A program made the translations under genes and the position numbers. Under the pieces are notes generated by a model. That model was not told the origin of the DNA. It did no database searches and saw nothing but the letters and a program-made list of their open reading frames with translations. Positions 45,244 through 57,449 of a DNA stretch of 64,000 nt are shown piece by piece. Source of the stretch: Gentiana macrophylla (Eukaryota > Streptophyta > Magnoliopsida > Gentianales > Gentianaceae); assembly GCA_026214975.1 (NCBI GenBank), contig CM047814.1:17817541-17881540 (forward strand), read 5' to 3'. Each line of letters opens with the position of its first letter. Position 1 is the stretch's first letter.

Positions 45244-46689
45244 TGATAAAATCAGTGAATTTTATTTATTTATTGTACCAGATTATCTCTCTCGGTGGCG
45301 CTCGTGGTTCATGCCTTAACTCTCTACATACCACGTCCCATCTTTACTATAATCTATGAATAGGTAGATTTTATTATATATATTGTTGATGATGATCCAA
45401 AAAATTAAAAAACAAAAAAAGTTTGGTGCTTATAGATGGATAATGGCTTTCAAGACAAGAACAATTTCAACTTAGGAAATCAACTTGTATGCTTTTCTTT
45501 GCTTGTGTTGTGTCCTTTTGTCAAAAGAATCTAGAATTCTGATACCTCTCTTAATAATTCTTATATAGATTACAATTTTGAGCTTTTCTGTCTGGTTTTA
45601 ATTTGTAGGAATGCTCTTAATTTCAATTCGATAAAATATTGAATCCTACAAGGGGCTTGCTAGTTGCTAATACTATGCTTCTTTATGTTATTTAGAATAT
45701 TTGGAAGGACCGTAATCACTTTGTTTTTAATAAATAAATTTAGGGAGATTGAGGCAAAATGACAGAAAAATTACAAAATGACTAATTAAGACACACTCAT
45801 TTTTTTAGTTGCAAAAAAGACAAACAATTTCAGACGGACAAAAATACCCCATTTAATAAAAGGAACGTGCATACCTTTCCTCCGCTTCCGCTTCCAGGTT
45901 CCAGCTTCAGGTTTGTTTCTTTTCTTTTTTTTTTTTCCAAACACCCGTAACTTTTGCTTTATAACTCCGATCATCGAAATTTTTTCACCAAAATTCATAT
46001 TTTTTTGCTCTTTAATTTGAGCCCAAATACGATACCCATCCGACGTAAATATTGAAAGCCGAAAAAATATTTGCATTAACCGGAGCGTTTTTCTTATAAA
46101 CGATCGTAACTTTTGATTTAGAACACCGACCATCAAAATTGTTTCACCAAAGTTCATTTTTTTTTAATCTTCATTTTGAGACCTCATTTGATACCTTTTC
46201 GACGTAGTATTTGAAAGCCGAATTTAATCGCAGCAATTACACTAACACAGTATCAGTAAACAGTATCAGGCTCATTTAAGGCTTAATTCAAGTGACTACT
46301 TCAAGGCACACATATCTGGCTCATATAAGGCTTAATTCAAGGGACACAATATCATATAAGGCTCATATAAGGCACACACTATTAGTAATGAATGATGTCG
46401 ATCGTGAAACAATATCAGTATCAATATCATCTTTCAATCATAGTATGTGAAAGATGGCGATACACCTATTGGTACAACTTCCAACTACGATTGTACCATT
46501 AAAGTTTTCATTATGGTGGTATGAGGAAACAAGGCACAAGCACTCCCCAAATCAGAATAAAGTTACACCTTGATTATAATACCCGAACCCAGTTCTGAGA
46601 CAGAGAATTGTGTTACATCAGGATCTATAGTAGATGAAGGGCGTCGAGGATATACCATCCCTGGAACATTTGTAAAGTTCGATTACTAC
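45244..46689. other. Intergenic with a ~140-base direct duplication
   Basis: Two related blocks (about 45945-46085 and 46088-46222) share CGTAACTTTTG, TTTCACCAAA(A/G)TTCAT and ATTGAAAGCCGAA-type words. A run of GGCTCATATAAGGC words lies at 46268-46380. The minus-strand ORF at 45786-46157 simply translates the duplication. Confidence 0.6.
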
Positions 46690-47186
46690 CTTTCCTTGCC
46701 TCAGAATTCGAGCAATGTTCCCAGTCATGTCAACAACAGTTGATGGATTGGCAACTCTAACACCAGCAGCAACAACAAAATCAAGGCCCTATCACATAAT
46801 AACATTCCTAGAGGAGTAAGACAAAAGTACATAAGAGAGAATTGAGAACAAAGAAAACCAAGAATCGACCTCTGATTCACCATCTTACAATGAAATACTA
46901 GAGCAATCAACTTATAAAAAATTAAGTACTTTACAGACCTAAAAATCATTCTAAATAGACAATCTCCATAATTTACAATAAGTAGAAAGCACTCTTGTCA
47001 TAAATACAGCAACACTTATACAAATGCTGGCAATCAGTATAACCAAGTTAAAGCAATTATTACACAACACTACATCAGACTTGCCATAATCAAACAAAAG
47101 AATATAAAATCAGGGAAATTCTTGTAAGAGGAGGCTTACTTCGGGTCCATAAGCATCGGCTATTGCGACAAGTTCCATTATCCACT
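46690..47186 (-). pseudogene. YrdC/Sua5-like (threonylcarbamoyl-AMP synthase) gene fragment
   Basis: YrdC-domain proteins make threonylcarbamoyl-AMP for tRNA t6A modification. A 99-base exon, 46690-46788, reads GLDFVVAAGVRVANPS, TVVDMTG, then ILRQGK, the conserved C-terminal YrdC block. It has good AG and GT borders and joins in phase to an upstream exon ending at 47140 (ELVAIADAYGPE). The catalytic N-terminal half was not found within the window; the next ORF (47196-47429) is unrelated to the family as far as I can tell. It is therefore probably a captured or degraded fragment. Confidence 0.5.
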
Positions 47187-47939
47187 AATTACCTTTCAGG
47201 GACCTGACACTAGAGCAGAGGAAATCTTCAGATGAGGAGAAGCTTTTTTATCAACAAAGAAGGAACCGTCTCTCGTAGAAGAATCTTCAGATCCGTGACT
47301 TCCGAAATGGATGTAATCGAGGTTGAGTGAACCAAAGGATTTCCATGAAGGAAGAAGACCGGCATAAGCTTTTTGATTCTTCATATTCTCATTGGAAAAT
47401 CCATCTGCTCCGGTTGACAGTTGTATCAAATAGGGGTATATTCGTCCGGTGGAATTTATTTGTCCTTAATGCAACTAAAAAATTAAAGCTGGATTATCAC
47501 TTAATTAAGGGGAAAAAGTGGACTAAAAACTAATTTTTCCATAAATTAAAAAAAAAAAGTGCAAACAAAGGGATATTGTCAATTGTATCCTTCTCTTCTT
47601 TCTTGTCTTTTGTAAGGAAAAGCAGTGGATAGCTCTGGATATTGGATGGTGTAAAGATAGGATTTGGTAGCACTAAGTGAGCCATAAAGGATCTGGTCTG
47701 GTCAACTGCTTAGACCGTCGTCCTCGTTTGATCTAAAAGAGAGCTAACACTGAGTCGACAAAACATTTATGTCTCACTAATGATTTTCCCACATACCCAA
47801 TATGGGATATCACCGTGAAGGATCCATTGTTATTGGAGGAATTTTCAAGGATGATGAGGGGCCGGCTACTGGATTAGTGGCTATGCGGGTTTTACTAGGA
47901 TAAGTAAGAAATGATCAATTCAAAAAGGTTTCAATCAAA
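47187..47939. other. Intergenic, one unassigned ORF
   Basis: A 77-codon minus-strand ORF (47196-47429) contains AGLLPSWKSFGSLNLDYIHFG and may be an exon remnant linked to the YrdC fragment; no family was recognised. Confidence 0.35.
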
Positions 47940-48520
47940 AGGTTTCAATACCATAAGAATTTTACTCTCTCTAGCTGCTAATTTATACTAGCCCTTGCAT
48001 CAACTCGACATTAAAAATGCCTTCTTGAATGAAGATGTTTACATGAGGATTCCCCCCTGGATTTGAAATACAAAAAAATTTAAACAAAGTTTGTAAGCTT
48101 AAGAAATCTCTATATGGCTTAAAACAATCTCCAAGGGCTTGGTTTGGGAGATTTGCCACTTCTATAAAACAACGTGGTTACACTCAATGTCGGTCTGACC
48201 ATACAATGTTCACGAAATTCAACTCTGGAAAAATTTGTGTACTAATTGTGTATGTCAATGACATTATTATCACATGGGATATGATCATAATAAGATGTTG
48301 AATCTAAAGATGTTCCTTGATAAAGAATTTGAAGTAAAGGATCTGGGGCACCTCCGATACTTTCTTGACATGGAGGTTGCAAGAACCATTGAAGGAATAT
48401 CAGTCTCACACGAAGGAAATATGTCATTGATCTCCTAACCGAGACTGTTATGCTTGGCTGTGAACCTGCTCAATCTCCTCTGGATCCAGGCTTGGTTGAA
48501 TTAACATATACTCCTACAAC
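47940..48520 (+). pseudogene. Copia reverse transcriptase fragment
   Basis: Translation across breaks gives HQLDIKNAFLNEDVYM, KKSLYGLKQSPRAWFGRF, VLIVYVNDIIIT (the catalytic YVDD altered to YVND) and KDLGHLRYFLDMEVAR. The strand is opposite to the Gypsy element downstream. No LTRs were matched to it, so it is an old isolated fragment. Confidence 0.85.
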
Positions 48521-48817
48521 CTAGCTTGATGGGGGTGCAGAAATATAATATATTAATTTTGTTATTATGTTACATATTATGTATGTGTTATGTAACCATA
48601 TACTTCTGTGTATTAGCTGTAGTAAAGGATCTACTTAATCCTTGGTAGTTGGTTGTTTATAGCGGTTAGACTGAATTCTGGTTGCATTTAATGTGTTGTT
48701 CCCTGCCTAATACTATGATCTTAAGGTTGTTGGACTTCTCTTGGTGTATTTAACCCATCTTTGTACGATTGTAATCTTCATGAAAATTATTCTTTTTGCT
48801 TTTCATTCTTCTCTCTA

Positions 48818-49040
48818 TAACGTAAGAACGTAGATAATATTGATCAAGAAGAAAGCACAGAGCAGCCAGCTCTAAGGTTTACAAGATTCGAATCCAAAAC
48901 TAGTCGGCTTATCTGGATCTCAGATATATCTCTTTAGGGAAAAAACAAAGGACAAAACAGAATTCTAAATAAAGACAAAAAACATAATAATGTAAATAGC
49001 TGGCAAGAATGACGTGGCTTGATGATGTGTCCATACATCA
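48818..49040 (-). repeat. 3' LTR of the Gypsy element
   Basis: Differs from the other LTR by small indels (TATCTGGATCTC versus TATCTAGGATCTATCTC; ATGTAAATAGCTGGC versus ATGGC) and a few substitutions. Confidence 0.93.
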
Positions 49041-50440
49041 TTCCTTCCCCTCATCTCTTTGAGCATGAAACTCATCTTTTGCAACTTGAATTGAGCTGTC
49101 ATCCACAGGATAGTAAGGTGTAAGATCTGCAACATTGAATGTAGAGGATATCTTCCAGTCGTTAGGAATGTCTATGACATATGCATTATCATTGATCTTT
49201 GCTTTCACTGAATATGGTCCAAGCCTCCTAGGATGTAGTTTGTGATTTGCTCCACTGGGAAACCTCTCTTTTCTGACATATATCATTACCAAATCTCTTG
49301 GTTCAAAAATTTTCTCCCTCCTCTTAGTATCAGCTTTCTATTTATAGGCTTGATTAGCTTCTTCCAAATGCTTCTTGATTTCTTCATGTAAACTTTGTAC
49401 TCCTTCAGCCATGTTTCCAGCAGCCTTGTTCTTTAGTCCAGCAGTAGGGGATAAATCAGTAATCATGTTTGGAGCCTTAGTGTAAACAATAGAAAATGGG
49501 GATGCCCCAATAGACCTATTCCTCATTGCATTGTAAGCAAACTCCACTTGTGCTATTGCCACATCCCACTGTTTTGGTCTTTCTGTAGCTACACACCTCA
49601 ACAAATTACCCAAAGTTCGGTTCACGACCTCAGTTTGCCCATCAGTCTGAGGATGGTACGCGCTACTAAATTGTAGTTGTGTCTGGAATCTCTTCTAAAG
49701 ATCCCTCCAAAAGTGTGAGATAAACTTGACATCCCTGTCAGAAGTTATGGTTCTGGGCAGCCCATGCAACCGAACGATCTCCCTGAAAAACAGTTGTGCC
49801 ACACATCTGGCATCCATCACTTTCTTGCAATGCAGGAAATGGGCCATCTTGGAGAATCTATCTACTACCACACAGATGGAGTCAAAATGCCTGGGTGTCT
49901 TTGGTAAACCTAGCACAAAGTCCATTGAAAGGTCCTCCCATATTGTATTTGGCACGGGTAGTGGAGTATAAAGCCCTGTGTTCTGCCTGTTACCCTTGGC
50001 AGATTGACATACACCACATTGTTTTACATATGTGCATACATCTCTCTAAGTTGGGGCCAATAGAATTTTTCCTCCACTAGGGCCATGGTTTTGTCTCTAC
50101 CAGTATGGGCAGCCATGCCTCCTTCATACAACTCTCGGATCAAGAATTCCCTGACTGAAGTTCTGGGAATGCATAGTTGATTTCCCTTAAATAAGTAGCC
50201 ATGTACTAGGTTATAATCTGTTAGAAACTCCTTTGCCTTGCACCTGTTCCAAATATCATGAAAATCTGGATTTCCTTCATATTGATCAGGGAATGAGTTA
50301 AAGCTGATCAATTCAATGTGTAAGGTAGACAACAAGGTCTGTTTCCTGCTAAGTGCATCTGCCACAATATTGAGGTTTCCGGCTTTATGCTGTACTACAA
50401 AAGAGAATTTTTGTAAGTAGAGAAACCATCTAGCATGCAT
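49038..50440 (-). pseudogene. Gypsy integrase and C-terminal region
   Basis: The zinc-binding part has AAHTGRDKTMALVEEKFYWP. The core has [20 protein letters not shown], then EVVNRTLGNLLR, so all three catalytic acidic residues can be read. The C-terminal part has [12 protein letters not shown] and [13 protein letters not shown]; no chromodomain was seen. Stops near 49300, 49660 and 50020 divide it. Confidence 0.9.
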
Positions 50441-50470
50441 CCGGTTGATGTGCTTCTGAGTGTTGATAAA

Positions 50471-50755
50471 CTATAAGGTTCTGTGATCTGAATTTAGAAT
50501 AAACTCCTTCCGAATCAAATAGTGCTCCCACTGTTGTAATGCCCTCACTATTGCATAGAATTCTTGCTCGTAGGTTGTCCAATTGGACCGGGCCGTGGAT
50601 AGCTTCTCACTGAAACAAGCAATTGGTCTACCTTCCTGACTTAGTACTGCACCAATTCCTAAGGATGAAGCATCTGTGTCCACTTGGAAAATCTTGTCAA
50701 AGTCAGGTAATATTAAAACTGGAGCAGTAGTGAGTCTTTGCTTGGTGTCTTCCAA
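50471..50755 (-). pseudogene. Gypsy RNase H domain
   Basis: [28 protein letters not shown] and [18 protein letters not shown] are standard Gypsy RNase H motifs. Confidence 0.92.
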
Positions 50756-50759
50756 ACTT

Positions 50760-51722
50760 GCTTCATGTTCTTCACCCTATTTGAAATTTCCCTTCTTCAA
50801 GCATTATGTGAGTGGTGTTGTGATCAAACTGAATCCTTTGATGAATTCCTATAAAATGAGGCTAGCCCTAAGAAGCTTCTCAGGCTGGTTATATTGGTAG
50901 GAGTTGGCCAATCCTTGATAGCCTCCACTTTCTTAGGATCTGTGTGTATACCTTATGAACTGATGATGAAACCTAAGAACAGTAGCTCAGTTGCACCAAA
51001 TAAGCATTTCTTCATGTTCATGTACAATTTGTTCTTTCTCAAAGCTTCAAAAACTAATTTCAAGTGCTTAGGGTGTTCGGCTGGGGTGGAGCTGTATACT
51101 AGTATATCATCTAAGTATACAATTACGAATTGTTAAGGTAAGGCTTTAGTACCTCATGCATAAGCCTCATAAAAGTGCTAGGTGCATTGCACATTCCAAA
51201 AGGCTTGACCAGTCATTCATACAGTCCCTCTTGAGTCTTGAAACTTGTTTTCCACTCATCCCCACTTCTAATTCTGATTTGGTGGTATCCACTAGTCAAA
51301 TCAATCTTGGAGAAAATCCTGGCCTTGGTTAGATTATCGAAAAGATCATTCACCAGTGGCATATGAAATCGGTATTTCACGGTGATTTTATTGATGGCCC
51401 TGCTATCAGTGCACATCCTCCATTGGCCTTCCTTTTTTGGCACCAGTAAGGCTGGAACAGCACAATGGCTAGTGCTGGGCCTAATAATCTGTTTGGCCAA
51501 TAGTCCATCCACTATGTCTTGTAGAATTTTCTGTTCTCTTGGACACAACCTGTAATGTGGTAAATTAGGGAGAGATGATCCGGGCATGAAGTCAATATTA
51601 TGCTGAATCTCTCTCAAAGGTGGTAATCCTGCTGGTAGTTCAGTAATGTAGAAGTCTTTGAATTCCTCTAGAAGTTGTTTAACGTCTTCACTCACCATAT
51701 CTTCACCTTGAGGTTCAGGCAC
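50760..51722 (-). pseudogene. Gypsy reverse transcriptase domain
   Basis: ORF 51213-51722 carries GQWRMCTDSRAINKITVKY and FSKIDLTSGYHQIRIRSGDEW. After a frame break, IVYLDDILVYSS can be read near 51095-51130, followed by thumb-region words such as LFLGF. The catalytic YLDD is therefore intact but not in one frame with the fingers. Confidence 0.92.
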
Positions 51723-51760
51723 TTCTCTGAAATATAGTCCAAAAACCCTCGAGTCTTCAT

Positions 51761-52489
51761 CTAATTCAGATCTGAATTGCTTCCGGAAGTGATCATCAGT
51801 TCTGGTGTAGGTTTCTGAGGGTCACCTTTGGATAACTCATTATGTTTCATTGGTACAAGCACTATATTCTTCCCATGCCAAGATAAGGAGTAAGTGTTGT
51901 CTCTCCCCCTGTGGTTCACATCCTTCTCATATTGCCATGGTCTCCCTAAAAGCAAGTGACAAGCATCCATTTCCACTATTTCACATGTAACTTCATCAAC
52001 ATAAGATTTTCCAATGGAGAATCTGACCCTACATGTCTCACTGATTCTACTTTCTGGGCCTCTCTTGATCCACCCCATCTTATAAGGATGAGAGTGGGGG
52101 CGGGTGGTCAACCCCAAAGCCTTAGCAGCCGACTTTGAGAATAGGTTCTCACTTGCCCCACTATCTATTATAACATCACACACTCTAGAGTTGATGGTGC
52201 ATCTGGTCCTAAATAAAGCATGCTTTTGTGTTGGACTAGGCTCTGCCAAAAGCATCCTCTCTACAATGCAATTTAACAGGATCCCCTCATCCCTCTCTAC
52301 TTCTTCATAATCTTCTTCCTCTTGGGCAGTGGAGTCTCCTGTGTCTTCCCCCTGTTTATCTGTATAAGTGACTTGCTTTCTCAGAGGGCAATCACTAGAC
52401 TTATGTCCTGGTTGGTTGCATTTATAACACTTAGAAGTAGCAGGTTTAGCATAGGGGTTGGTATATCTCCCCTCATTTGGATTGTTCAC
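51761..52489 (-). pseudogene. Gypsy gag zinc knuckle and aspartic protease
   Basis: CYKCNQPGHKSSDC is a CCHC knuckle. The protease active site is in VIIDSGASENLFS. HLLLGRPWQYEKDVNHRGR follows as the usual end of the protease fold. The ORF stops about 40 bases before the RT ORF. Confidence 0.93.
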
Positions 52490-52683
52490 ATTGGATTTAG
52501 TATTGTCTGGGTCATTGGGTTTTTATTGAAGGGAGCTCATGGGTGATTGGTGGTAAGTGTTACTGAACAGCTTCTTGTTGGCGTTCTTTCTCTGAATCTG
52601 TTTTTCTACTGTGTAGGCCATGTTCACAGCTTCATTGAGACTCCATATTTGAGCCAACTCCAGCTTTTCCCTTAATTCATCTC

Positions 52684-53571
52684 TTAGTCCTCCCACGTAC
52701 CTGGTAGCCTGGATATCATCTCCTTCAGGGGTATTTGTTCTAGACCCAACTTCATGAACTCGTTTGTGTACTCATTCACACTCATTTCATTCTGTTTGCA
52801 ACTGTAAAATTCTAGGATGGTTTGTTTTTGGTAGGTGGATGGTAAGAATCGGTTCAACAGCAACTGTTTCATTTTAGCCCAATTATTAATCTTCTCTTTA
52901 CCCTTCAAAACCTGGTTGTTTTGAATTTGTTTCCACCATGACCTAGCCCCACCCTTAAGTTTATAGGACACTACTTTGCAGCGAAGATGTTCAGGTGGAT
53001 TCATATCTTCATAATAATCTTCGATAGAGTCCAGCCAGTCCAAGAATTCTTCTAGGTTCATGGTGCCATCGAAAATACCGATATCCATTTTCAATCTGAA
53101 AGGTTGGTGATTCATAGGGGTATAAACCCTATTTGGTGGTCTTTGGGGCTCAATTCGGTTCATTGTCCAATCTGGTGGCTCATTATCTGTGTCGGAGCCG
53201 TCTCCATTTCCTTCCGGTGGTCTACCCAGTCTATCCCTTATGGGTCTGATCTTGCTGTGTATCTCCGACGAGTGTCTGTACCTATTGCTTCCTTTTGGTA
53301 TGAGCTCTTTCGATTGATGTCTCAAGTCCTCTTCCATCGGTGTGCGTGTGACGTCACGTGTCACCGATTTTTGAGTATCTCATTGTCCCGGTCTGAGTTC
53401 TTTTACAATTCGTTGCATTTCTGAGATGAAAGAATCCATTTTCGTCTCCAAGTAATCCACTTTTTCCCGAAGGGACTTCAAATCTCGAACAACGTCAGAG
53501 ATTTGGCTCACAACCTCACCGAGATTTGCCATCAGCGGAGCAAGGGAAAGAACCTTGTCTCTTGATACCAA
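52684..53571 (-). pseudogene. Gypsy gag (capsid) region
   Basis: The N-terminal coiled segment (53380-53571) is MANLGEVVSQISDVVRDLK. A stop follows RPGQ, then ORF 52684-53364 continues with LDWLDSIEDYYED, YKLKGGARSWWKQ and FLPSTYQKQTILEFY, the retrotrans_gag signature. A further break separates it from the zinc knuckle. Confidence 0.9.
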
Positions 53572-53572
53572 A

Positions 53573-53790
53573 TAACGTAAGAACGTAGATAATATTGATC
53601 AAGAAGAAAGCACAGAGCAGCCAGCTCTAAGGTTTACAAGATTCGAATCCAAAACTAGTCGGCTTATCTAGGATCTATCTCAGATATATCTCTTTAGGGA
53701 AAAAACAAAGTACAAAACAGAATTCTAAATAAAGACAAAAAACAGAATAATGGCAAGAATGACGTGGCTTGATGATGTGTCCCTACATCA
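53573..53790 (-). repeat. 5' LTR of the Gypsy element
   Basis: Mates with 48818-49040. The adjoining CTCTTGATACCA is the complement of the primer site. Confidence 0.93.
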
Positions 53791-53977
53791 CTCTAATTTC
53801 GACATCTTGATATAAGCGAATGTATCTTTTTAGATCTGCCAATATGCAAATGAGACCAAGATACTTACTGTGATTAGTGATAGGCATATGATTGAAAAAG
53901 CTGGAGATCAAGACTTGAGCATTAGTTTATTATAAGTTCTTAAGCGAACTTATTTAGATTTTTGTCTCCTTCCTTAA

Positions 53978-54370
53978 GAGCAACACTAATGGTAATTGTG
54001 AGATAAGTTTATTGATAGTTGATGTTGGGCTGACGTGACGAAAGATAAGTGGGAGATAAATATAGAAGGATTATAGAGATAATTATTGTGTGATGTGATG
54101 TTGTAATGGTGATAAATGTAAAAGGATTGTAGAGATTATTTATGTGTGATTGGATGTTGTAGTGATGGTAAATATTTTGAATCTAGTGATAAAATAATAT
54201 TAAATATTGTTAAAGAGGGGTTTTGTGCTACTTGGAGACAAGAATATTGTCTCATTGACTCTCTCAAATTAGAGAAGAAAGTAGATACTCTCCAAAATTT
54301 CTTGTCTATTTTACTACTATTATAAAAATGTACAAAGAATATCTCTAGAATTGCCTCGCTAGGGCTGCTC
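53978..54370. mobile_element. PIF/Harbinger-type MITE, 393 bases
   Basis: Left end GAGCAACACTAATGG and right end CCTCGCTAGGGCTGCTC form an imperfect inverted repeat. The flanking TAA (53975-53977, 54371-54373) is the usual 3-base duplication. No coding capacity. Confidence 0.7.
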
Positions 54371-54724
54371 TAAGCACCTATGGGTTAGGATCAACATTTT
54401 TTTTAAGTATATATTTTCAAGGGAAAAAAAAATCGAACTAAAAGGTCTAATTCGACGACTTGATTTTAGGCTTAAAAAATACCAGGGCAGGCAGTGGCTT
54501 TAGTAATCTCTTTGGGTAGAATAACCCCACATCTTTCAATTTCGGAAATTTGATTTTTTTTCGAACATCTTGACTCAAAAAAAAAAAAAAATCTCATTTC
54601 TTAATGTTAGGAAAGTAGAACCTGATATATATATATTTTTTATAGTAAAAATAGTAAAAAAATTGATACTTGTGAGATGCATGAATTTCAAATTTCCCTT
54701 TTTTCATTTCCTTTTAATTTTTTG
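54371..54724. other. Intergenic
   Basis: AT-rich; no feature recognised before the duplicated block that begins at about 54725. Confidence 0.5.
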
Positions 54725-55176
54725 TTGGTCAAAGTAAAAAATTTCGAAAATTTCAAGCAAGCATATATCGCCCGCCCATGCCTCATTTCAAAATTGCCAG
54801 TTCGCTTCCTTCTCTCTAAGCTTTCACATTTGTGCTCTAATTCGAAAGAAGCTTAGAAAACCCTCAGAGCCAAAACCTTATCAATCTTCTTCTTCTTCTT
54901 CAAGAAATCTGAAGGTAAATTTATGATTTTGATTCTTTTTTCCTCATGAATTTTCATATCGACTCATTCTGATAGAATATTTGGTAGCGCACATACATTC
55001 TCTTTGAAATGTGAACTCGTTAGTGATTTCATGTACTTTTTGGTTTCGAATCTTCGTTTCCAAAGAATTAATCAATCGCGTTCTTCAGAAAATGTCAATT
55101 CGAATGGTGGAACTTAATAGTTCTTTCGTAATAATTTTTTTTTTTTTTTTTGTTTTGATTTACAGGTACTGGTGCA
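54725..55176 (+). promoter_or_regulatory. 5' UTR and leader intron of OSD1/UVI4-like copy B
   Basis: Near-identical to 39690-40150. The leader exon ends at 54914 (TCTGAAG|GTAAAT) and the intron runs 54915-55165 (TTTACAG). The shared proximal sequence from AGTAAAAAATTTCGAAAATT onward means both copies could keep similar leader control, while upstream DNA differs. Confidence 0.7.
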
Positions 55177-57449
55177 ATGTCGATGTCAAGAGATAGGTTA
55201 ATAAGGGAAGAGGATCCGGCAGAGGTGTATCTTCGTAACCGGGGGGCAATTCACACTGGACGAAACATATTTGACTCATTTACGCCTTTCCGGTGGGGGA
55301 GCACACCGCTGACGGGGACAGACATAGTAATGGGATTGGCTTCTGTAGGGATTACTGGTATTCAAGGTGTTTCTGGGAGAGGAATTATCGGTAGACCAAG
55401 AATCAGCCGTCGTGGAGGAATTCGTAGATCTGTCACTGGCCGCGAGAACATGTCACCTGCAATTGGTCGCGCAATAGGCAGAGGTCGAGGCCGGAGCGTT
55501 CTTCCATCTTGGTACCCGAGAAGGCCTCTTCAAGATATCACTGCCATTGATAGGGTAACACATTTTTATGCATTTTTCATGATCTTTGCGGATAGCTTTA
55601 TATTTGTGATCTGAAATGTGAATGTGTCTGTGATTCCTGGAAGCTGCTGCGCTTTGTACTTGCAAGTAGCAAGATTCTGTTCTGTTGATTTGGTTGAATT
55701 TGACTGTCTTATGAAGATCATTGTAGCAGTAAATTAATGTGAATTACAATGAAACTGTTTATTTTCATTGTTTGCAATTAGATTAGCATGGTTCAGGATT
55801 TTTATCTGCCTATAATTTGGTTCAACACTGTCCATCATTTGAGTCCAGAAGCATCATTTGAAGCTCTTATTATTTTTGTAAAACAATATTTATCAAGGGT
55901 GGACTGAAAAAGTGGGTTTTTAGTGAGATTAGAATGGTATCTGTTGTGAAAGATTCCTATATGAACTATCTTTGTACAGATTTACAGTTTTTAGTACTGT
56001 GAATCTGTTTCTCTCTACTTTGTGCTGATTCGAAAACATGAGTCTGTTTTGATAGTCCATTGTGACGCTGGCGTTGATTGGATCAGCGTGTTTTTGGCAT
56101 TTTCTACGTTAACTGTGTCAATTTTCTCAGTGTGCATCATATGTGTTAGCAGGTTAACCTGAATTCAGTTAAATGATGCTTCTGACTCCATGTCAATTTG
56201 TTGTTTACTTCCTACACTGTTTGATCTAAACTTGCCCTATTTGCTTGTATTTCTTTCCTACTTTGACCAATGGTGTTTATGTTAGATACTTTTGCCTGTT
56301 TCATATTGATATTCCTAGTCTTGCTAATTCATGATATTCTGTGTAGACAACTATAGAACATAGACAGCTTGAAATGTTCCTCTGGTTTCTTCTCATGTAT
56401 ACTTCAAAATTTTGGTTTGCAAATAAATGGCTTAACAATACTAGCTATGATAGTTATGTTTTTGTTTGTTAAGCATATGTTTCAATTATTATCAAAACAT
56501 TAGGGGTTATTACTTATTAGACTGTACAATGCGGCTTTAGCTGTAAATTTTGTCTTGCTTCATGTTTATGAATACATGTAGTGTACTAAGGTGTTTCAGC
56601 TGATTAAACTAAACCCATAAAACGATGCATCCAAATCCAGCTCTTGTTGCAGCAGTAGGGACTAAACCTCAGCCATTATATTGCATTGTTCCTTTCTTTA
56701 AACCTATATAGAAAGTAGTCAGCTTGCATTTATGTTGTGAGGATCCTGGTGAAAGTCATTTACAGATAATTATAGAAGGCTAGCTACCATACCTATGAAT
56801 ATCTTTGTCAGACTCATACATTGTTTTGTTTCAGGTTGAGGTTATGTGGACTTTAAATTACATGGTGTCAACAATATCTTTTAGTTATTCCATTTCAGTT
56901 CCTTTGCAAGTTTCAAATTCTGCTGATCCTCTTTGTTATTGTCTTTGAGATTTGGCTTTAAAATGCATCAGCCCTCTTCCTGTAACATGTTTAAAGTTCT
57001 GTTTATTGATGTATTTGAGATTTGGTTTAATGTATCTTCACTCATCCAACCTACAGGTTATGGAAGCAAGAAGAGCTATAGGGAGAGAAGACGAAGGCCT
57101 TCAACGTGAGAGTCCTGTAGCTCAGGACCAGTCTGTTCATGATGACAATGACCTGGCTTCAACATCTGGTGCTCAACTCGAGCACGATATTTCCATGTAT
57201 ACACCAGTTCCAACCGTAGCTAAAAGGCGTAAACCTCTTACTGCAAGGAAATTACCCAAGTTGTTGCATGATATCACAGAGGATAATACAGGAGATCAGG
57301 CTTTTCTTACACCACAACGGAAGCTACTCAATTCGATTGAAGCTGTTGAGAAAGTGATGATGGAAGAGCTTCAAGAATGGAGGAGTTCTCCTGCTGCCAA
57401 GAAAGCCGAGAGACGACAGAAAGTCCGTACATTGATGTCTATGAGATAG
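55177..57449 (+). CDS. OSD1/UVI4 (GIG1/POLYCHOME)-like APC/C inhibitor, copy B
   Basis: Paralogue of the gene at 40151, with the same two-coding-exon structure: 55177-55554 and 57057-57449, phase 0, 256 residues, intron 1502 bases. The GREN box (88-91), LPSWYP and RRPLQDITAI (109-122), the LTPQRKLLNSIEAVEKVM block and the Met-Arg C-terminus are all kept. In the first 126 residues about eight differ from copy A (for example G29R, R42S, R50I, H83R). Exon 2 differs at further scattered sites and lacks one residue in the acidic stretch. No stop or frameshift was seen, so both copies appear coding. The predicted role is as for copy A: binding and restraining the APC/C. It is separated from copy A by a RING gene and several transposon insertions. 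Confidence 0.88.

Larger units (their letters stand above)
48818..53790 (-). mobile_element. Ty3/Gypsy retrotransposon with short LTRs
   Basis: LTRs of 223 and 218 bases (48818-49040, 53573-53790) are flanked by the target duplication CTCTA (48813-48817, 53791-53795). The minus-strand LTR starts TGATG and ends CGTTA. The primer site TGGTATCAAGAG lies at about 53559-53570 and the purine tract GAGATGAGGGGAAGGAA adjoins the 3' LTR near 49041. Gag, zinc knuckle, protease, RT, RNase H, integrase follow Gypsy order. Stops and frameshifts split the pol region into at least six ORFs. Confidence 0.95.
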
